A DNA stretch of 59,437 nucleotides from Chitinophaga sp. CF418 (GCF_900142925.1 NZ_FRCN01000012.1:280217-339653); one strand, 5' to 3'; positions 18,379 to 27,718 are shown, counted from the stretch's first letter. Program-made: numbers and translations. Notes: generated by a model not told the origin, from the sequence alone.

Positions 18379-18668
18379 CAATGGAAAGGCTTGTTTACTT
18401 TTTCCCCGTATGTTAATCCTACGGGGAAAATACTGGAATATACCATACTCCGTCCACGTTTTATCCCTCCCTACCTGAAGACTGGCGCCTCTTATAAATC
18501 GGATTTTTGCATGTAGCACTACTGAGGCACAGACAATGGAAATAGATTTTAACTATTAAATCATAAAATCAATTGATTTTATTTATTTCTACAATATCAT
18601 ACTTTTACCATCCTGCACAAAATACCAGGTGTAAAAAACTGTTCATTTAACTTCATAAACTCAAAAAA
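18379..18668. other. Degraded intergenic DNA before katG
   Basis: An open stretch near 18418-18513 reads NPTGKILEYTILRPRFIPPY and onward on the plus strand, looking like another protein scrap, but I cannot name it. The last 100 bp are AT-rich and must carry the katG promoter. TACTTTTA near 18600 is a weak -7-like match without a good -33. Confidence 0.3.
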
Positions 18669-20942
18669 ATGGAAAACGAAAAGGATATCAGTAAATGCCC
18701 GTTTCACAACGGCAGTATGAAGCAGAATGTTGGCGGTGGTGGCACCAGGAATCGTGACTGGTGGCCCAACCAGTTAAAGCTGAGTATACTGCGTCAGCAC
18801 TCCTCTTTATCAAACCCAATGGATGAGGACTTTAACTATGCCGAAGCTTTTAAAAGCCTCGACCTCGAAGCAGTAAAGAAAGATCTGCATGCACTGATGA
18901 CAGACTCACAGGATTGGTGGCCTGCAGACTTCGGACATTATGGCCCCCTATTCATCCGTATGGCATGGCACAGTGCAGGTACCTATCGCGTATTTGATGG
19001 CCGTGGTGGCGGAGGCGAAGGACAGCAACGTTTTGCTCCGCTTAACAGCTGGCCTGATAACGTGAGCCTCGATAAAGCCCGCAGGTTGCTCTGGCCTATC
19101 AAACAGAAATATGGCCGTAAAATCTCCTGGGCAGATCTGCTGATCCTCACCGGTAATGTGGCGCTGGAATCAATGGGTTTTAAAACCTTTGGATTTGCAG
19201 GCGGACGTGCGGATGTATGGGAACCTAGTGAGGATGTATACTGGGGCTCCGAAAACACCTGGCTGGGTGGCGACGTACGTTATGCTCACGGCTCGCACGG
19301 TGTGGTAGAAAATCATGGTGTATTAGTGTCTGACGATAATGCTGACGGTGATATCCACTCCCGTAATCTGGAGAAACCGCTTGCCGCTGTACAAATGGGT
19401 CTGATCTACGTGAATCCTGAAGGTCCTGATGGCAATCCTGATCCTATTGCTGCCGCTAAAGATATCCGCGATACATTCGGCCGCATGGCGATGAACGATG
19501 AAGAAACAGTTGCCCTGATAGCAGGCGGTCATAGCTTCGGTAAGACCCATGGCGCTGCTCCTGCCACCAATGTGGGCAAGGAACCGGAAGCTTCCGACAT
19601 TGAACTGCAAGGGCTTGGCTGGAGCAACAGTTATGGTTCCGGTAAAGGCGCCGACACTATTACCAGTGGCCTTGAAGTAATATGGACCAAAACTCCTACC
19701 CAATGGAGCAATAACTTCTTCGAAAACCTGTTTGGTTTTGAATGGGAATTGACTAAAAGTCCTGCCGGCGCGCACCAATGGGTAGCTAAAAATGCAGAAA
19801 GCTTTATTCCTGATGCATATAATAGCTCAAAGAAGCATCTGCCAACCATGCTTACTACCGACCTTTCCTTAAGGTTCGATCCGGTTTATGAAAAAATATC
19901 CAGACGCTTTCTGGAAAATCCCGATGCATTTGCAGATGCATTTGCCCGGGCATGGTTTAAATTGACTCACCGTGATATGGGCCCCCGTGCACGCTACCTG
20001 GGCGCCGATGTGCCACAGGAAGAGCTGCTCTGGCAAGATCCTATTCCTGCTGTAAACCACGAACTGATAGATGAAAAAGATATTGCAGCGCTGAAGGCAA
20101 AAGTACTGGGATCCGGATTGAGTGTATCTGAACTGGTTTCTACTGCATGGGCTTCTGCTGCCACCTTCCGTGGTACTGACAAACGTGGTGGTGCAAATGG
20201 CGCCCGCATACGCCTGGCTCCTCAGAGATATTGGGCGGTAAACAATCCTGCACAGCTGCAAAAAGTATTGAATGTCCTCGAGGGTATCCAAAAAGAATTC
20301 AATGGTGCACAGACAGCCGGTAAGAAAGTTTCACTGGCAGATCTGATTGTACTGTCAGGTGCCGCAGGTATCGAAAAGGCAGCGAAAGACGCAGGACAGA
20401 CCATCACAGTTCCTTTTACAGCTGGCCGCACGGATGCGTCTCAGGAACAGACCGATGTTGAATCAGTAGGTTACCTGGAACCAATTGCTGACGGTTTCCG
20501 TAATTACCGCAGATCAAAATTACCTGTATCTACAGAAGAATTACTGATAGATAAGGCTCATTTGCTTACACTTACTGCTCCTGAGTTAACAGTACTGGTA
20601 GGTGGTATGCGTGTGCTCAATACTAATTTTGATGGTTCCCGGCATGGCGTTTTCACTTCACGCCCCGGTCAGCTCACCAACGACTTCTTTATCAACCTGC
20701 TCGACATGAACACTGCATGGAAAGCAGTAGCAGCAGATAAGGAGCTTTATGAAGGCAGTGATCGTGCTACAGGTAAGACTAAATGGACTGGCACCCGTGC
20801 AGATCTCGTATTTGGCTCTAACTCTGAGCTGAGAGCTATTGCGGAAGTATACGGAAGTACAGATGCGCAGGGCAAATTTGTGAAAGACTTTGTAGCTGCC
20901 TGGAATAAAGTGATGAACCTGGACAGGTTTGATTTAGCGTAA
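18669..20942 (+). CDS. katG: Catalase-peroxidase KatG
   Basis: A 757-residue bifunctional haem enzyme that removes hydrogen peroxide by catalase and peroxidase activity. All key residues are visible: distal Arg97, Trp100 and His101 (IRMAWHSAGTYR); the Met-Tyr-Trp cross-link made by Trp100, Tyr247 (MGLIYVNPEGP) and Met273 (GRMAMNDEE); and proximal haem ligand His288 (AGGHSFGKTHG). The loop before Tyr247 is longer than in the Mycobacterium enzyme. The C-terminal pseudo-domain is complete. It has no signal peptide, so it is cytoplasmic. It is monocistronic and ends in a good terminator. No oxidative-stress regulator is adjacent. Confidence 0.98.
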   Translation: MENEKDISKCPFHNGSMKQNVGGGGTRNRDWWPNQLKLSILRQHSSLSNPMDEDFNYAEAFKSLDLEAVKKDLHALMTDSQDWWPADFGHYGPLFIRMAWHSAGTYRVFDGRGGGGEGQQRFAPLNSWPDNVSLDKARRLLWPIKQKYGRKISWADLLILTGNVALESMGFKTFGFAGGRADVWEPSEDVYWGSENTWLGGDVRYAHGSHGVVENHGVLVSDDNADGDIHSRNLEKPLAAVQMGLIYVNPEGPDGNPDPIAAAKDIRDTFGRMAMNDEETVALIAGGHSFGKTHGAAPATNVGKEPEASDIELQGLGWSNSYGSGKGADTITSGLEVIWTKTPTQWSNNFFENLFGFEWELTKSPAGAHQWVAKNAESFIPDAYNSSKKHLPTMLTTDLSLRFDPVYEKISRRFLENPDAFADAFARAWFKLTHRDMGPRARYLGADVPQEELLWQDPIPAVNHELIDEKDIAALKAKVLGSGLSVSELVSTAWASAATFRGTDKRGGANGARIRLAPQRYWAVNNPAQLQKVLNVLEGIQKEFNGAQTAGKKVSLADLIVLSGAAGIEKAAKDAGQTITVPFTAGRTDASQEQTDVESVGYLEPIADGFRNYRRSKLPVSTEELLIDKAHLLTLTAPELTVLVGGMRVLNTNFDGSRHGVFTSRPGQLTNDFFINLLDMNTAWKAVAADKELYEGSDRATGKTKWTGTRADLVFGSNSELRAIAEVYGSTDAQGKFVKDFVAAWNKVMNLDRFDLA

Positions 20943-20967
20943 TTGTAAGATTCAACGGATAGAAATG

Positions 20968-20997
20968 AAGCCGCCGTTACTGGCGGCTTTCTTTTTA
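20968..20997 (+). terminator. Rho-independent terminator of katG
   Basis: AAGCCGCC, a short loop, GGCGGCTTT and then a T-rich tail. It lies 25 bp after the katG stop. Confidence 0.85.
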
Positions 20998-21021
20998 TAT
21001 GGGATGCGCACCCTTTCATAT

Positions 21022-21597
21022 TTATACTCTTAGTGAACCGCGGAACCCCCTGGCGGCATAATAAGAGATCGCACCGTTATGATATAGAAAAACAGTGTCG
21101 TAGCGGCGATCACAAAAGACGGCCCCTCCAAGCTTTCTGATGTTAGCAGGCGTTATTACCCAGCTGGACGTTTTCAAATCGAACTTTCCAAGTTCCTGCA
21201 ATCCGCGATATTCTTCTTCCGTTAAAAGCGTTATACCCATGGTAGCTGCCATATCAATAGCGCTACCGTCCGGCTTTGCTTCCTTTCTTTCCTCCAGCGC
21301 TTCATCATCATAACAAAGGCTTCTGCGGCCCTTAGGACTTTCAGCGGAACAATCATAAAAGATGTATTCTCCCGTCTTTTTATCGTGGTCAACAACATCC
21401 GGTTCACCACCCGTTATTTCCATTTCATTGAGTGACCACAGTTTTTCCGGGCTGGCGTCCAGCCTTGCCAATACTTTAGCCCATTCGAGCCCCTTATGAC
21501 GGTTCATGTTTTTCTCAAAACGGACGCTTAATACACTGAGCAGTTCTCCGCGTTGATCTGCTGACAACGCTTTCTTTGATATAGTTTTCTTTGACAT
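21022..21597 (-). CDS. DUF4256 family protein
   Basis: A 191-residue soluble protein matching the DUF4256 family along its whole length. Typical blocks are RHKGLEWAKVLARLDASPEKLWSLNEMEITGGEPDVV, YIFYDCSAESPKGRRSLCYDDEA, MGITLLTEEEYRGLQ and FCDRRYDTVFLYHNGAISYYAARGFRG. The family has no established function. The ATG at 21597 (MSKKTISKK) is favoured; an in-frame ATG at 21618 adds only seven residues. It is convergent with katG and separate from the ArsR operon upstream. Confidence 0.88.
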   Translation of the reverse strand: MSKKTISKKALSADQRGELLSVLSVRFEKNMNRHKGLEWAKVLARLDASPEKLWSLNEMEITGGEPDVVDHDKKTGEYIFYDCSAESPKGRRSLCYDDEALEERKEAKPDGSAIDMAATMGITLLTEEEYRGLQELGKFDLKTSSWVITPANIRKLGGAVFCDRRYDTVFLYHNGAISYYAARGFRGSLRV

Positions 21598-21664
21598 AAT
21601 AGCAATGGTTTCTGCCACTTTGGGGCTTTACTTAAATATACATGAATCTCCGCGTTCACGCTAT

Positions 21665-22054
21665 TCATTTATTGATTAACACAGGAACAAGTCTTCTTTC
21701 TATAGGTCTGAAATACCACGATATAACAGTCAGCGCTAACAGCAACAGGGATGGAAATATTTCATTCACGGCATTGCCCGCTAAAATATGTGAAGATATT
21801 GCTCCTGTCATAGCAAAGAAAAAGCCTGCATAAGTCCATTCTTTCAGTAAAGGGAATCTGGGAATCAGTATAGCAACGACGCCCAGCAATTTCCAAATAC
21901 CCAGTATTGTTGGAAAATAGACAGGATAACCCAAATGTGCCAGAAAATCTGTTTCTGACTTTACTTTGAATAACTGTACAATTCCGGTTGATAACATTCC
22001 TAATGCAAGCCAGGCAGTGGCAATCCAATAAATAATCTTATTCCTTTTTGTCAT
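21665..22054 (-). CDS. DoxX-like integral membrane protein
   Basis: A 129-residue protein with four predicted membrane helices (IIYWIATAWLALGMLSTGIVQL; FPTILGIWKLLGVVAILI; TYAGFFFAMTGAISSHIL; IFPSLLLLALTVISWYF), the layout of the DoxX-like family. Its ATG overlaps the stop of the SRPBCC gene by 4 bp, so it is the third gene of the ArsR-SRPBCC-DoxX operon. DoxX-like proteins are often found with SRPBCC and ArsR partners in Bacteroidota, but the joint function has not been defined. Confidence 0.88.
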   Translation of the reverse strand: MTKRNKIIYWIATAWLALGMLSTGIVQLFKVKSETDFLAHLGYPVYFPTILGIWKLLGVVAILIPRFPLLKEWTYAGFFFAMTGAISSHILAGNAVNEIFPSLLLLALTVISWYFRPIERRLVPVLINK

Positions 22055-22527
22055 GAGTGTTGTTTTAATTTGCTTAGAATATTTTCCAATCGGTCATGCG
22101 CCATATTTATGCCATAGGCAAACGGCAACTGCAGCTGTTTGTCCCTGTCTTCTACTGATCTGTACACGATGTGCATATTGAGTTTGCTGGTGTCTTCGGT
22201 GAGCTTTACAAACTCCAGGAACTCGAGCTGGACACCGAAAGACGCATTCTCCATTTCAAATGTCCTTACAATTCTCCCGTTGGGGGTAAAGTCATGAAAT
22301 ACACCATTGGCCTGAAATGCCACATTACCCTGAGGATCTTTTGTTTCATATTGCCAGCTGCCATGCTTTCTTCCTTCAAATTTCAACACTTTCGTTCCCA
22401 TCCATTGTTCAATAATTTCAGGCTCTGCATGCGCTTTAAAAAGCAATTCCAATGGCAGATCAAATTCTCTTGTTACCATTAAATCATGCCTTCCCGTTTC
22501 GGCATTGACTTTTGTTTTTCTCTCCAT
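22051..22527 (-). CDS. SRPBCC/AHSA1-type protein
   Basis: A 158-residue protein of the Aha1-C-like SRPBCC fold. It opens with TREFDLPLELLFKAHAEPEIIEQWMG, the usual first strand and helix with the WMG/WWG motif, continues with HDFTPNGRIVRTFEME, and ends in a long helix (GINMAHDRLENILSKL). The fold has a deep hydrophobic pocket for a small ligand. It starts 6 bp after the ArsR gene and overlaps the DoxX gene, so it is the middle gene of a tight operon. The ligand is unknown. Confidence 0.9.
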   Translation of the reverse strand: MERKTKVNAETGRHDLMVTREFDLPLELLFKAHAEPEIIEQWMGTKVLKFEGRKHGSWQYETKDPQGNVAFQANGVFHDFTPNGRIVRTFEMENASFGVQLEFLEFVKLTEDTSKLNMHIVYRSVEDRDKQLQLPFAYGINMAHDRLENILSKLKQHS

Positions 22528-22533
22528 AATATT

Positions 22534-22857
22534 TTATTTATTTGATTTGTATTTTTTCATCACATCTTCCAGTTTGTTAAATCTGTCGTCCCACATATTG
22601 CGGAAAGGTTCGATAAAGTCTGCTACTTCTTTCATTTTTTTGGCATTAATATGATAGTGAATTTCTCTACCGTTTTGCTCTTGCTGCAGCAATTCGCACT
22701 CGGTGAGTATTTGTAAGTGTTTTGAAACTGTTGGCCTTGCCGTGTCAAAGTTTGCAGCTATTGCACCTGCTGTCATTGACTGTGAAGCAAGTAACAGGAG
22801 TATGGCCCTTCTCGTTGGGTCTGCTATCGCCTGGAAAACATCTCTTCTCAGATTCAT
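22534..22857 (-). CDS. ArsR-family transcriptional regulator
   Basis: A 107-residue winged-helix repressor: FQAIADPTRRAILLLLASQSMTAGAIAANFDTARPTVSKHLQILTECELLQQEQNGREIHYHINAKKMKEV. It lacks the CxC metal site of ArsR/SmtB metal sensors, so it belongs to the metal-independent group usually paired with SRPBCC genes. It heads the operon. Two matching palindromes overlap its promoter, so it very probably represses its own operon. Confidence 0.95.
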   Translation of the reverse strand: MNLRRDVFQAIADPTRRAILLLLASQSMTAGAIAANFDTARPTVSKHLQILTECELLQQEQNGREIHYHINAKKMKEVADFIEPFRNMWDDRFNKLEDVMKKYKSNK

Positions 22858-22859
22858 TA

Positions 22860-22906
22860 TGTAGCTATTTGACTACAAATATAAGTGTAGCTATTTAGCT
22901 ACACAA
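22860..22906 (-). promoter_or_regulatory. Promoter with twin ArsR operators
   Basis: On the minus strand, TTTG (22903-22906), 20 bp and then TATATTTG (22876-22883) form a near-ideal promoter. A perfect palindrome, TGTAGCTATTTAGCTACA (22886-22903), fills the spacer. A second, imperfect copy, TGTAGCTATTTGACTACA (22860-22877), covers the expected transcription start and abuts the ATG at 22857. The copies are 26 bp apart centre to centre. A repressor bound here would block polymerase directly. Confidence 0.75.
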
Positions 22907-23182
22907 ATTTTTTCTGAGAAATTTTATAAAAAGATAAGATAAGGCTGATTATGAATATGATACATAAATAGCCCTGCCAGCTGGCGCCCATTCGGGGAAA
23001 GTGGATATTGCAGTGATAATATAATAAGGACTTATCAGTTGACCGCAACAATTCCCACATTCACCTCAAAACTTCCTTAAAACCTTAAACTTCAGGGCTT
23101 TTTACCATTCTCTACTAAACAGTATCCTCTATGATCATGGCAGTCCCGGAACTAACCATGATTTTACTCTAAAACGATTAGT
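22907..23182. other. Intergenic region between ArsR operon and DUF3500 gene
   Basis: About 275 bp between divergent genes. I see no coding frame, hairpin with T-tract or exact -7 box for the DUF3500 gene. It must hold that promoter. Confidence 0.4.
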
Positions 23183-24589
23183 ATGAAAATGAAACCAACG
23201 ATCCTGCTCGCTTCATTGATTCTATTCACAGCAATAGTTGTAACTATTTCCTGTAAAAAAGATGATTCCAGCTCGGGTTCAACCAGCACTTCCATTTCTG
23301 CATTGACTTGTTCAAGCGCCACGTTCTCTGGTACAGCTACCGTTAATGTAGCATATACCGGAACAGCCACTGTTTCCTACACCGGAGGCAATGGCGTTAC
23401 ATACAGTACCGGTACTCAGATCTCGTCAACGGGTGTATCAGGCCTGACAGCCACGCTGCAGGCAGGCACGCTGGAAAGTGGCGCGGGTAATCTGACGTAT
23501 GCCATTAGTGGCACACCAACGGCTACCGGCACTGCTTCTTTTGCTATCAGCTTCGGTGGGCAGAGTTGCACGCTTTCACTTGTTGTGGGATCGGAAGCTT
23601 CAACATCCTGCGATTCTTTAACTGGTATATCCAAAATCGTATGTCTGGCAAATACCTTCTTAACAACACTGACTACCTCTCAGCAATCCCAGGTTGTACT
23701 GACCTTAAACCTTACAAATGCAAAACGCTGGTCAAATCTGCCATGTGCTCTATCCTGCCGTAATGGATTATTGTTCAGCAGTTTAACCAGCGCACAACAG
23801 ACAGCGGCGCTGGCCCTCATTCAGGCGGCCTCCGGTACCGCAACAAATGAGGGCTATGAGGAGTGGCAGACAATTCGCGCTGCGGACGATTACCTTGGAC
23901 AAAGCGCCTCAGGATATAGCTCAGGTAACTATGTAATTGCTTTCCTGGGTACACCCAGCACTACGGGTAAATGGATGCTGCAGTTCGGTGGCCACCACTA
24001 TGCGCAGAACATCACCTATGATAATGGCGTCGTAACCAGTATTACGCCACTGCACGAAGCTGTTGAGCCGCATGGTTCCTTTACAGTAAATGGCACTACG
24101 TATACAAGCCCGATGTCTTCAGAATTGGACGCAATGCGTGATATGCTGTCATCCTTCAGCACAAGTGAACTTGCTACAGCGAAAATTTCAACAACCTTCT
24201 CCGACTGCCTGATGGTGCCTGGTTCGACTACCAACACATTCCCTTCAACCAAACAGGGGATTCAGGTAAGTACGCTCAGCAGTACTGTTCAAACTAAAGT
24301 ACTGACCGCTATCGCAGCATGGGTCAACGATCTGGATCCGACAACCGCGGCTGCCTACCTGGCTACTTACCAGGGTGAACTGGCCAATACCTATGTGTGC
24401 TATTCTGCCAATACAGCGGGTACCTCCGGAAGTGCCAGTTCATTCTTTACTACGAATACCGATTACGTTCGCATAGATGGTCCCAGTGTCTGGATCGAGT
24501 TTGTATGCCAGAATGGTGTCGTGATCTCCGGACAAATTCACTATCACACCGTAATGCGTGATCATAACAGGGATTATATCGGATTATAA
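23183..24589 (+). CDS. DUF3500 lipoprotein
   Basis: A 468-residue protein exported as a lipoprotein (lipobox TISC near residue 24). Residues about 35-135 are a Thr/Ser/Gly-rich immunoglobulin-like or spacer region with repeats of the GTATV kind. The rest matches DUF3500: RWSNLPCALSCRNGLLFSSLTSAQQTAALALIQAASG, then WMLQFGGHHYAQNITY, TPLHEAVEP, and a C-terminal IHYHTVMRDHNRDY. Several conserved His residues suggest metal or substrate binding, but the function of the family is unknown. A HupE-type membrane protein starts 13 bp downstream; the two are likely one operon. Confidence 0.88.
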   Translation: MKMKPTILLASLILFTAIVVTISCKKDDSSSGSTSTSISALTCSSATFSGTATVNVAYTGTATVSYTGGNGVTYSTGTQISSTGVSGLTATLQAGTLESGAGNLTYAISGTPTATGTASFAISFGGQSCTLSLVVGSEASTSCDSLTGISKIVCLANTFLTTLTTSQQSQVVLTLNLTNAKRWSNLPCALSCRNGLLFSSLTSAQQTAALALIQAASGTATNEGYEEWQTIRAADDYLGQSASGYSSGNYVIAFLGTPSTTGKWMLQFGGHHYAQNITYDNGVVTSITPLHEAVEPHGSFTVNGTTYTSPMSSELDAMRDMLSSFSTSELATAKISTTFSDCLMVPGSTTNTFPSTKQGIQVSTLSSTVQTKVLTAIAAWVNDLDPTTAAAYLATYQGELANTYVCYSANTAGTSGSASSFFTTNTDYVRIDGPSVWIEFVCQNGVVISGQIHYHTVMRDHNRDYIGL

Positions 24590-24602
24590 ACTTGCATCAG
24601 TC

Positions 24603-25961
24603 ATGTTTGATAATGATTATTTCAAAAACAGCCAGTCCCTCCAAAAGGGGCGGCTGTTTTTCCTAAGCTTAGCGCTGGTTCTCTTCGCAGGACTTCCTAT
24701 TATAGCTATCGCACATCCATCACCTAACAGTCTTATTTTTTTGGATGTCAGTCCGAAAAAAGTCGTGATGGAGGTGCAAATCCCGCTGACAGAACTGGAG
24801 CTCTCCTTCAAACCGGGTATCTCTAAAAATCCGGAGGCTTTTCTGGCGCAGGAAGAACCACAACTAAGAGAATACCTCCTGGCACATATTCATGCATATG
24901 CAACAAAGGATAAACCCTGGAAGGTAACCATCACCGGCCTGAAAATGGATCAGGGTAGATATCCTGAAAGCAATGTGGCGTATTGGGAAGTGAATGCCTC
25001 GGTTATGTTGATCCCGGAGAACGCTACAAATACACGCAATTTCTATTTAGATTATGATGCCGTGATACATCAGGTGATGAATCATGCCGCCTTAGTATCG
25101 ATCCGGAGCGACTGGGAAAATGGCAACATTGAAGAGGCTACAGCGGAGGCGCAGGCTATTGGCTGGAATCTACAGGATAATACCATCCCTCCTTTACACA
25201 TCAATCTGGATAAGGGAAGCTGGTGGACCGGTTTCACAAGCATGGTCAGGCTCGGCGCACGCCATATCGCAGAAGGGACGGATCATCTGATGTTTTTGCT
25301 GGTATTATTATTACCAGCCACTTTATTAGTGAGAAATAAGGAATGGAATGGATTTGGCGGCACGCGCTATAGTATCCTTCACCTGCTACGCATTGTCACA
25401 GCGTTTACAATAGGACATTCGCTGACTTTACTGCTTGGCGCCTTGGGCTGGGTGAGACTGCCTTCACAACCGGTGGAAATCCTGATTGCATTTTCAATCC
25501 TGGTCTCTGCTGTTCATGCTCTACGTCCTTTGTTCCCGGGAAAAGAAATGTTTGTGGCTGCTGGTTTCGGCCTTATCCATGGATTGGCGTTTGCAGCTAC
25601 ATTATCCAACCTCCACTTGGACACCGGGCCAATGGTGCTCAGTATCCTTGGTTTTAATATCGGCATTGAATTGATGCAGTTATTTGTGATCGGTATCAGC
25701 GTTCCCTGGCTGATCATCCTGAGCAGGAAAGATATGTACAGGTACATCCGCATCACCGGTGCTGTATTTGCGGCGGTAGCAGCTATCGCCTGGATGTCAC
25801 AACGGTATCTGCAACGTGCAAACCCTTTTTCAACGATGGTAGAACAGATAGCAGGTCTGGGTAAATGGATAATAGCTGGTATCGCTTTGTTAGCAGTCGT
25901 CGTATCTGTATGGCCTAAACAAAAGCAAGCCGGGGTGTCTCAATTCCCATCCAAAGGCTGA
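24603..25961 (+). CDS. HupE/UreJ-type membrane protein
   Basis: A 452-residue protein with a long N-terminal extracytoplasmic region after a signal-anchor (LFFLSLALVLFAGLPIIAIAH), then about six membrane helices. The transmembrane half carries the HupE/UreJ motifs: GARHIAEGTDHLMFLLVLLL, AFTIGHSLTLLLG and GLIHGLAFA. The repeated His and Asp residues in helices are thought to bind a divalent metal such as nickel or copper. The ATG at 24603 is chosen because it follows the DUF3500 stop by 13 bp; an in-frame ATG at 24558 would overlap that gene. There is no urease or hydrogenase nearby, so a maturation role for those enzymes is unlikely here. Confidence 0.85.
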   Translation: MFDNDYFKNSQSLQKGRLFFLSLALVLFAGLPIIAIAHPSPNSLIFLDVSPKKVVMEVQIPLTELELSFKPGISKNPEAFLAQEEPQLREYLLAHIHAYATKDKPWKVTITGLKMDQGRYPESNVAYWEVNASVMLIPENATNTRNFYLDYDAVIHQVMNHAALVSIRSDWENGNIEEATAEAQAIGWNLQDNTIPPLHINLDKGSWWTGFTSMVRLGARHIAEGTDHLMFLLVLLLPATLLVRNKEWNGFGGTRYSILHLLRIVTAFTIGHSLTLLLGALGWVRLPSQPVEILIAFSILVSAVHALRPLFPGKEMFVAAGFGLIHGLAFAATLSNLHLDTGPMVLSILGFNIGIELMQLFVIGISVPWLIILSRKDMYRYIRITGAVFAAVAAIAWMSQRYLQRANPFSTMVEQIAGLGKWIIAGIALLAVVVSVWPKQKQAGVSQFPSKG

Positions 25962-26185
25962 CTCCGGGGGCAGGAAACCCGGCAGTTCACTGCCAGCTTA
26001 AAGTAGTTTTCTCAGTTTTTTCTGAAAGAAAGCGGCATGAGTTTATCACAAACTGTTCTGATATATACAGTACCTGTTCATAAACGAACGTTTACACTAT
26101 CGAAAAAACAAAATAAGGGCTTGAAATAAAGACAGTTATATACATGGCACAGCGTTTGGCTCAGAGCTTCGTAATATTATTGTCT
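25962..26185. other. Intergenic region before the serine hydrolase
   Basis: About 220 bp. GTTCATAAACGAACGTTTAC at about 26078-26097 is symmetric in part and may be a binding site. TTTG at 26154 followed by TATTATTG near 26175 could be a weak promoter. No gene is visible. Confidence 0.3.
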
Positions 26186-27388
26186 ATGAGAAAACTTTTC
26201 ACTCACCTGCTGGTACTGGCCTGTTGTGTCACGCAGGTAAAGGCACAGTCAGCGTATGATTCAGTTGACGTGTCCATAAAGAAATTTATGGCAGAAATGA
26301 ATATTCCGGGCTTTGCGACCTGCATTGTGAAGGACGGGAAAATGATATGGTCCAACGCTTACGGACTGGCCGATATCTCCAATAAAAAAGCCATGAGTAT
26401 CGACGGTATCATGAACATTGGTTCGGTGTCCAAAACATTTACAACAACTGCAACTATGCAGCTCTGGGAGAAAGGATTAATTGATTTGAATGCCGATGTC
26501 AACAGCTACCTGGATTTCAGGATCAGAAATCCGAAATACCCGGATAAACCAATCACCATATTCCAGATACTCACTCATACCTCGTCTATAATTGACAGCA
26601 AAGCCTATGAAGAGAGTTATGCCTGCGGAGACCCTACCCAGTCGCTGAATGACTGGATCCATAGTGTCCTCGTTTCTGATGGCAGGCAATATAACGATGG
26701 AAATAGCTTCGGCAACTGGTCACCAGGCGATAAACGGCAATACTCAAATGTTGCATTCGGGCTACTTGGATTGATCGTCGAAAAGGTAGCTAAACAGCCA
26801 TTCAATTTATATTGTAAGAAGAATATCTTTCAGCCTTTAGGTATGAATAAAACCGGATGGATGCTCAGCGAGGTCGATACCGGCAACTACATCAGGCCCT
26901 ATGCCTACATTACAACAGAGAACAGGAAGGACTATCTGACCTTTGCCAGGCTTTTCCCCAACGAATCTGAGTTTAAAACCGGTACATACATTCCTGTGTG
27001 TTTATATAGTTTCCCCAATTATCCTGATGGGCTGGTCAGGACCAGTGTGCGGGATATATCCCTTTATCTGGCCGCGCTTCTTAATGGCGGGGAACTAAAT
27101 GGCAAACGGATCTTGAAGAAAGAAACTATCGACAAAATGTTCACCCTGCAAATTGAAGGGAACAATGCGCAGGGCTTGACCTGGCGTACCTCTGAATTTG
27201 AAACCAAACAACATGGCAAGGTGAAATTATGGGGACATTCCGGCCTTGATCCCGGTATTCAAACTTTTATGTTTTTCAACCCGGCAAATAAAACCGGAGT
27301 GATCACTTTTCAAAATAATCCTTCCGATGGGATACCCCGAATTGTTGGGGAATTATATGAGGCGGCAACTTCAGAACAAAAACATTGA
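26186..27388 (+). CDS. Secreted serine hydrolase, beta-lactamase class C fold
   Basis: A 400-residue protein. The ATG at 26186 gives the signal peptide FTHLLVLACCVTQVKAQ; an ATG at 26144 is in frame but would precede it with a poor extension. The family motifs are Ser80-Val-Ser-Lys83 (NIGSVSKTF), YSN (RQYSNVAFGLLG) and an HSG triad (WGHSGLDPG). The body includes ILTHTSSI and the typical MRTSVRDISLYLAALLNGG-like block. It is periplasmic, with likely esterase or D-amino-acid peptidase activity. It shares a 1-nt stop/start overlap with a 51-residue ORF. Confidence 0.88.
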   Translation: MRKLFTHLLVLACCVTQVKAQSAYDSVDVSIKKFMAEMNIPGFATCIVKDGKMIWSNAYGLADISNKKAMSIDGIMNIGSVSKTFTTTATMQLWEKGLIDLNADVNSYLDFRIRNPKYPDKPITIFQILTHTSSIIDSKAYEESYACGDPTQSLNDWIHSVLVSDGRQYNDGNSFGNWSPGDKRQYSNVAFGLLGLIVEKVAKQPFNLYCKKNIFQPLGMNKTGWMLSEVDTGNYIRPYAYITTENRKDYLTFARLFPNESEFKTGTYIPVCLYSFPNYPDGLVRTSVRDISLYLAALLNGGELNGKRILKKETIDKMFTLQIEGNNAQGLTWRTSEFETKQHGKVKLWGHSGLDPGIQTFMFFNPANKTGVITFQNNPSDGIPRIVGELYEAATSEQKH

Positions 27389-27543
27389 TGTTATTTATCG
27401 AGGTGCTCCGGCAATCAGAGACACCAGGAATGGAACGGGAAGATGAACTGGAGGGATTCACTTTCCTACCAGGCTATGGGAAGGGAATTGCCGTGAGCTC
27501 CTCCCGTCACAATAATGTGGCTATGATAGATATTTCCTGGTAA
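27388..27543 (+). CDS. Possible short ORF downstream of the hydrolase
   Basis: A 51-residue frame whose ATG overlaps the hydrolase stop by one base (TGATG), a pattern of coupled translation. The product is acidic in the middle (MEREDELEGF) and ends NNVAMIDISW. I recognise no family and it may be the end of a lost gene. Confidence 0.3.
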   Translation: MLFIEVLRQSETPGMEREDELEGFTFLPGYGKGIAVSSSRHNNVAMIDISW

Positions 27544-27678
27544 CATCTTGCCCAAGCCTCGCCCGGCAGCTTAATGTTGGTCCCACATTGAGTGTAATGT
27601 TACAGGGTATACCGGGAGGCTAACCTCAAAATATACACATAATTCCCATGAACTACCTGTTTGACTTTTAGTTTGAGT

Positions 27679-27686
27679 TATCTTTG
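27679..27686 (+). promoter_or_regulatory. -7 box of the thioredoxin-like gene
   Basis: TATCTTTG is an exact TAnnTTTG match, 32 bp before the ATG at 27719. A TTTG lies at 27660-27663, but the 15-bp spacing is shorter than the usual 19. Confidence 0.45.
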
Positions 27687-27718
27687 TGTCCACTGATAAC
27701 AATCCAACGCTAAATAAA

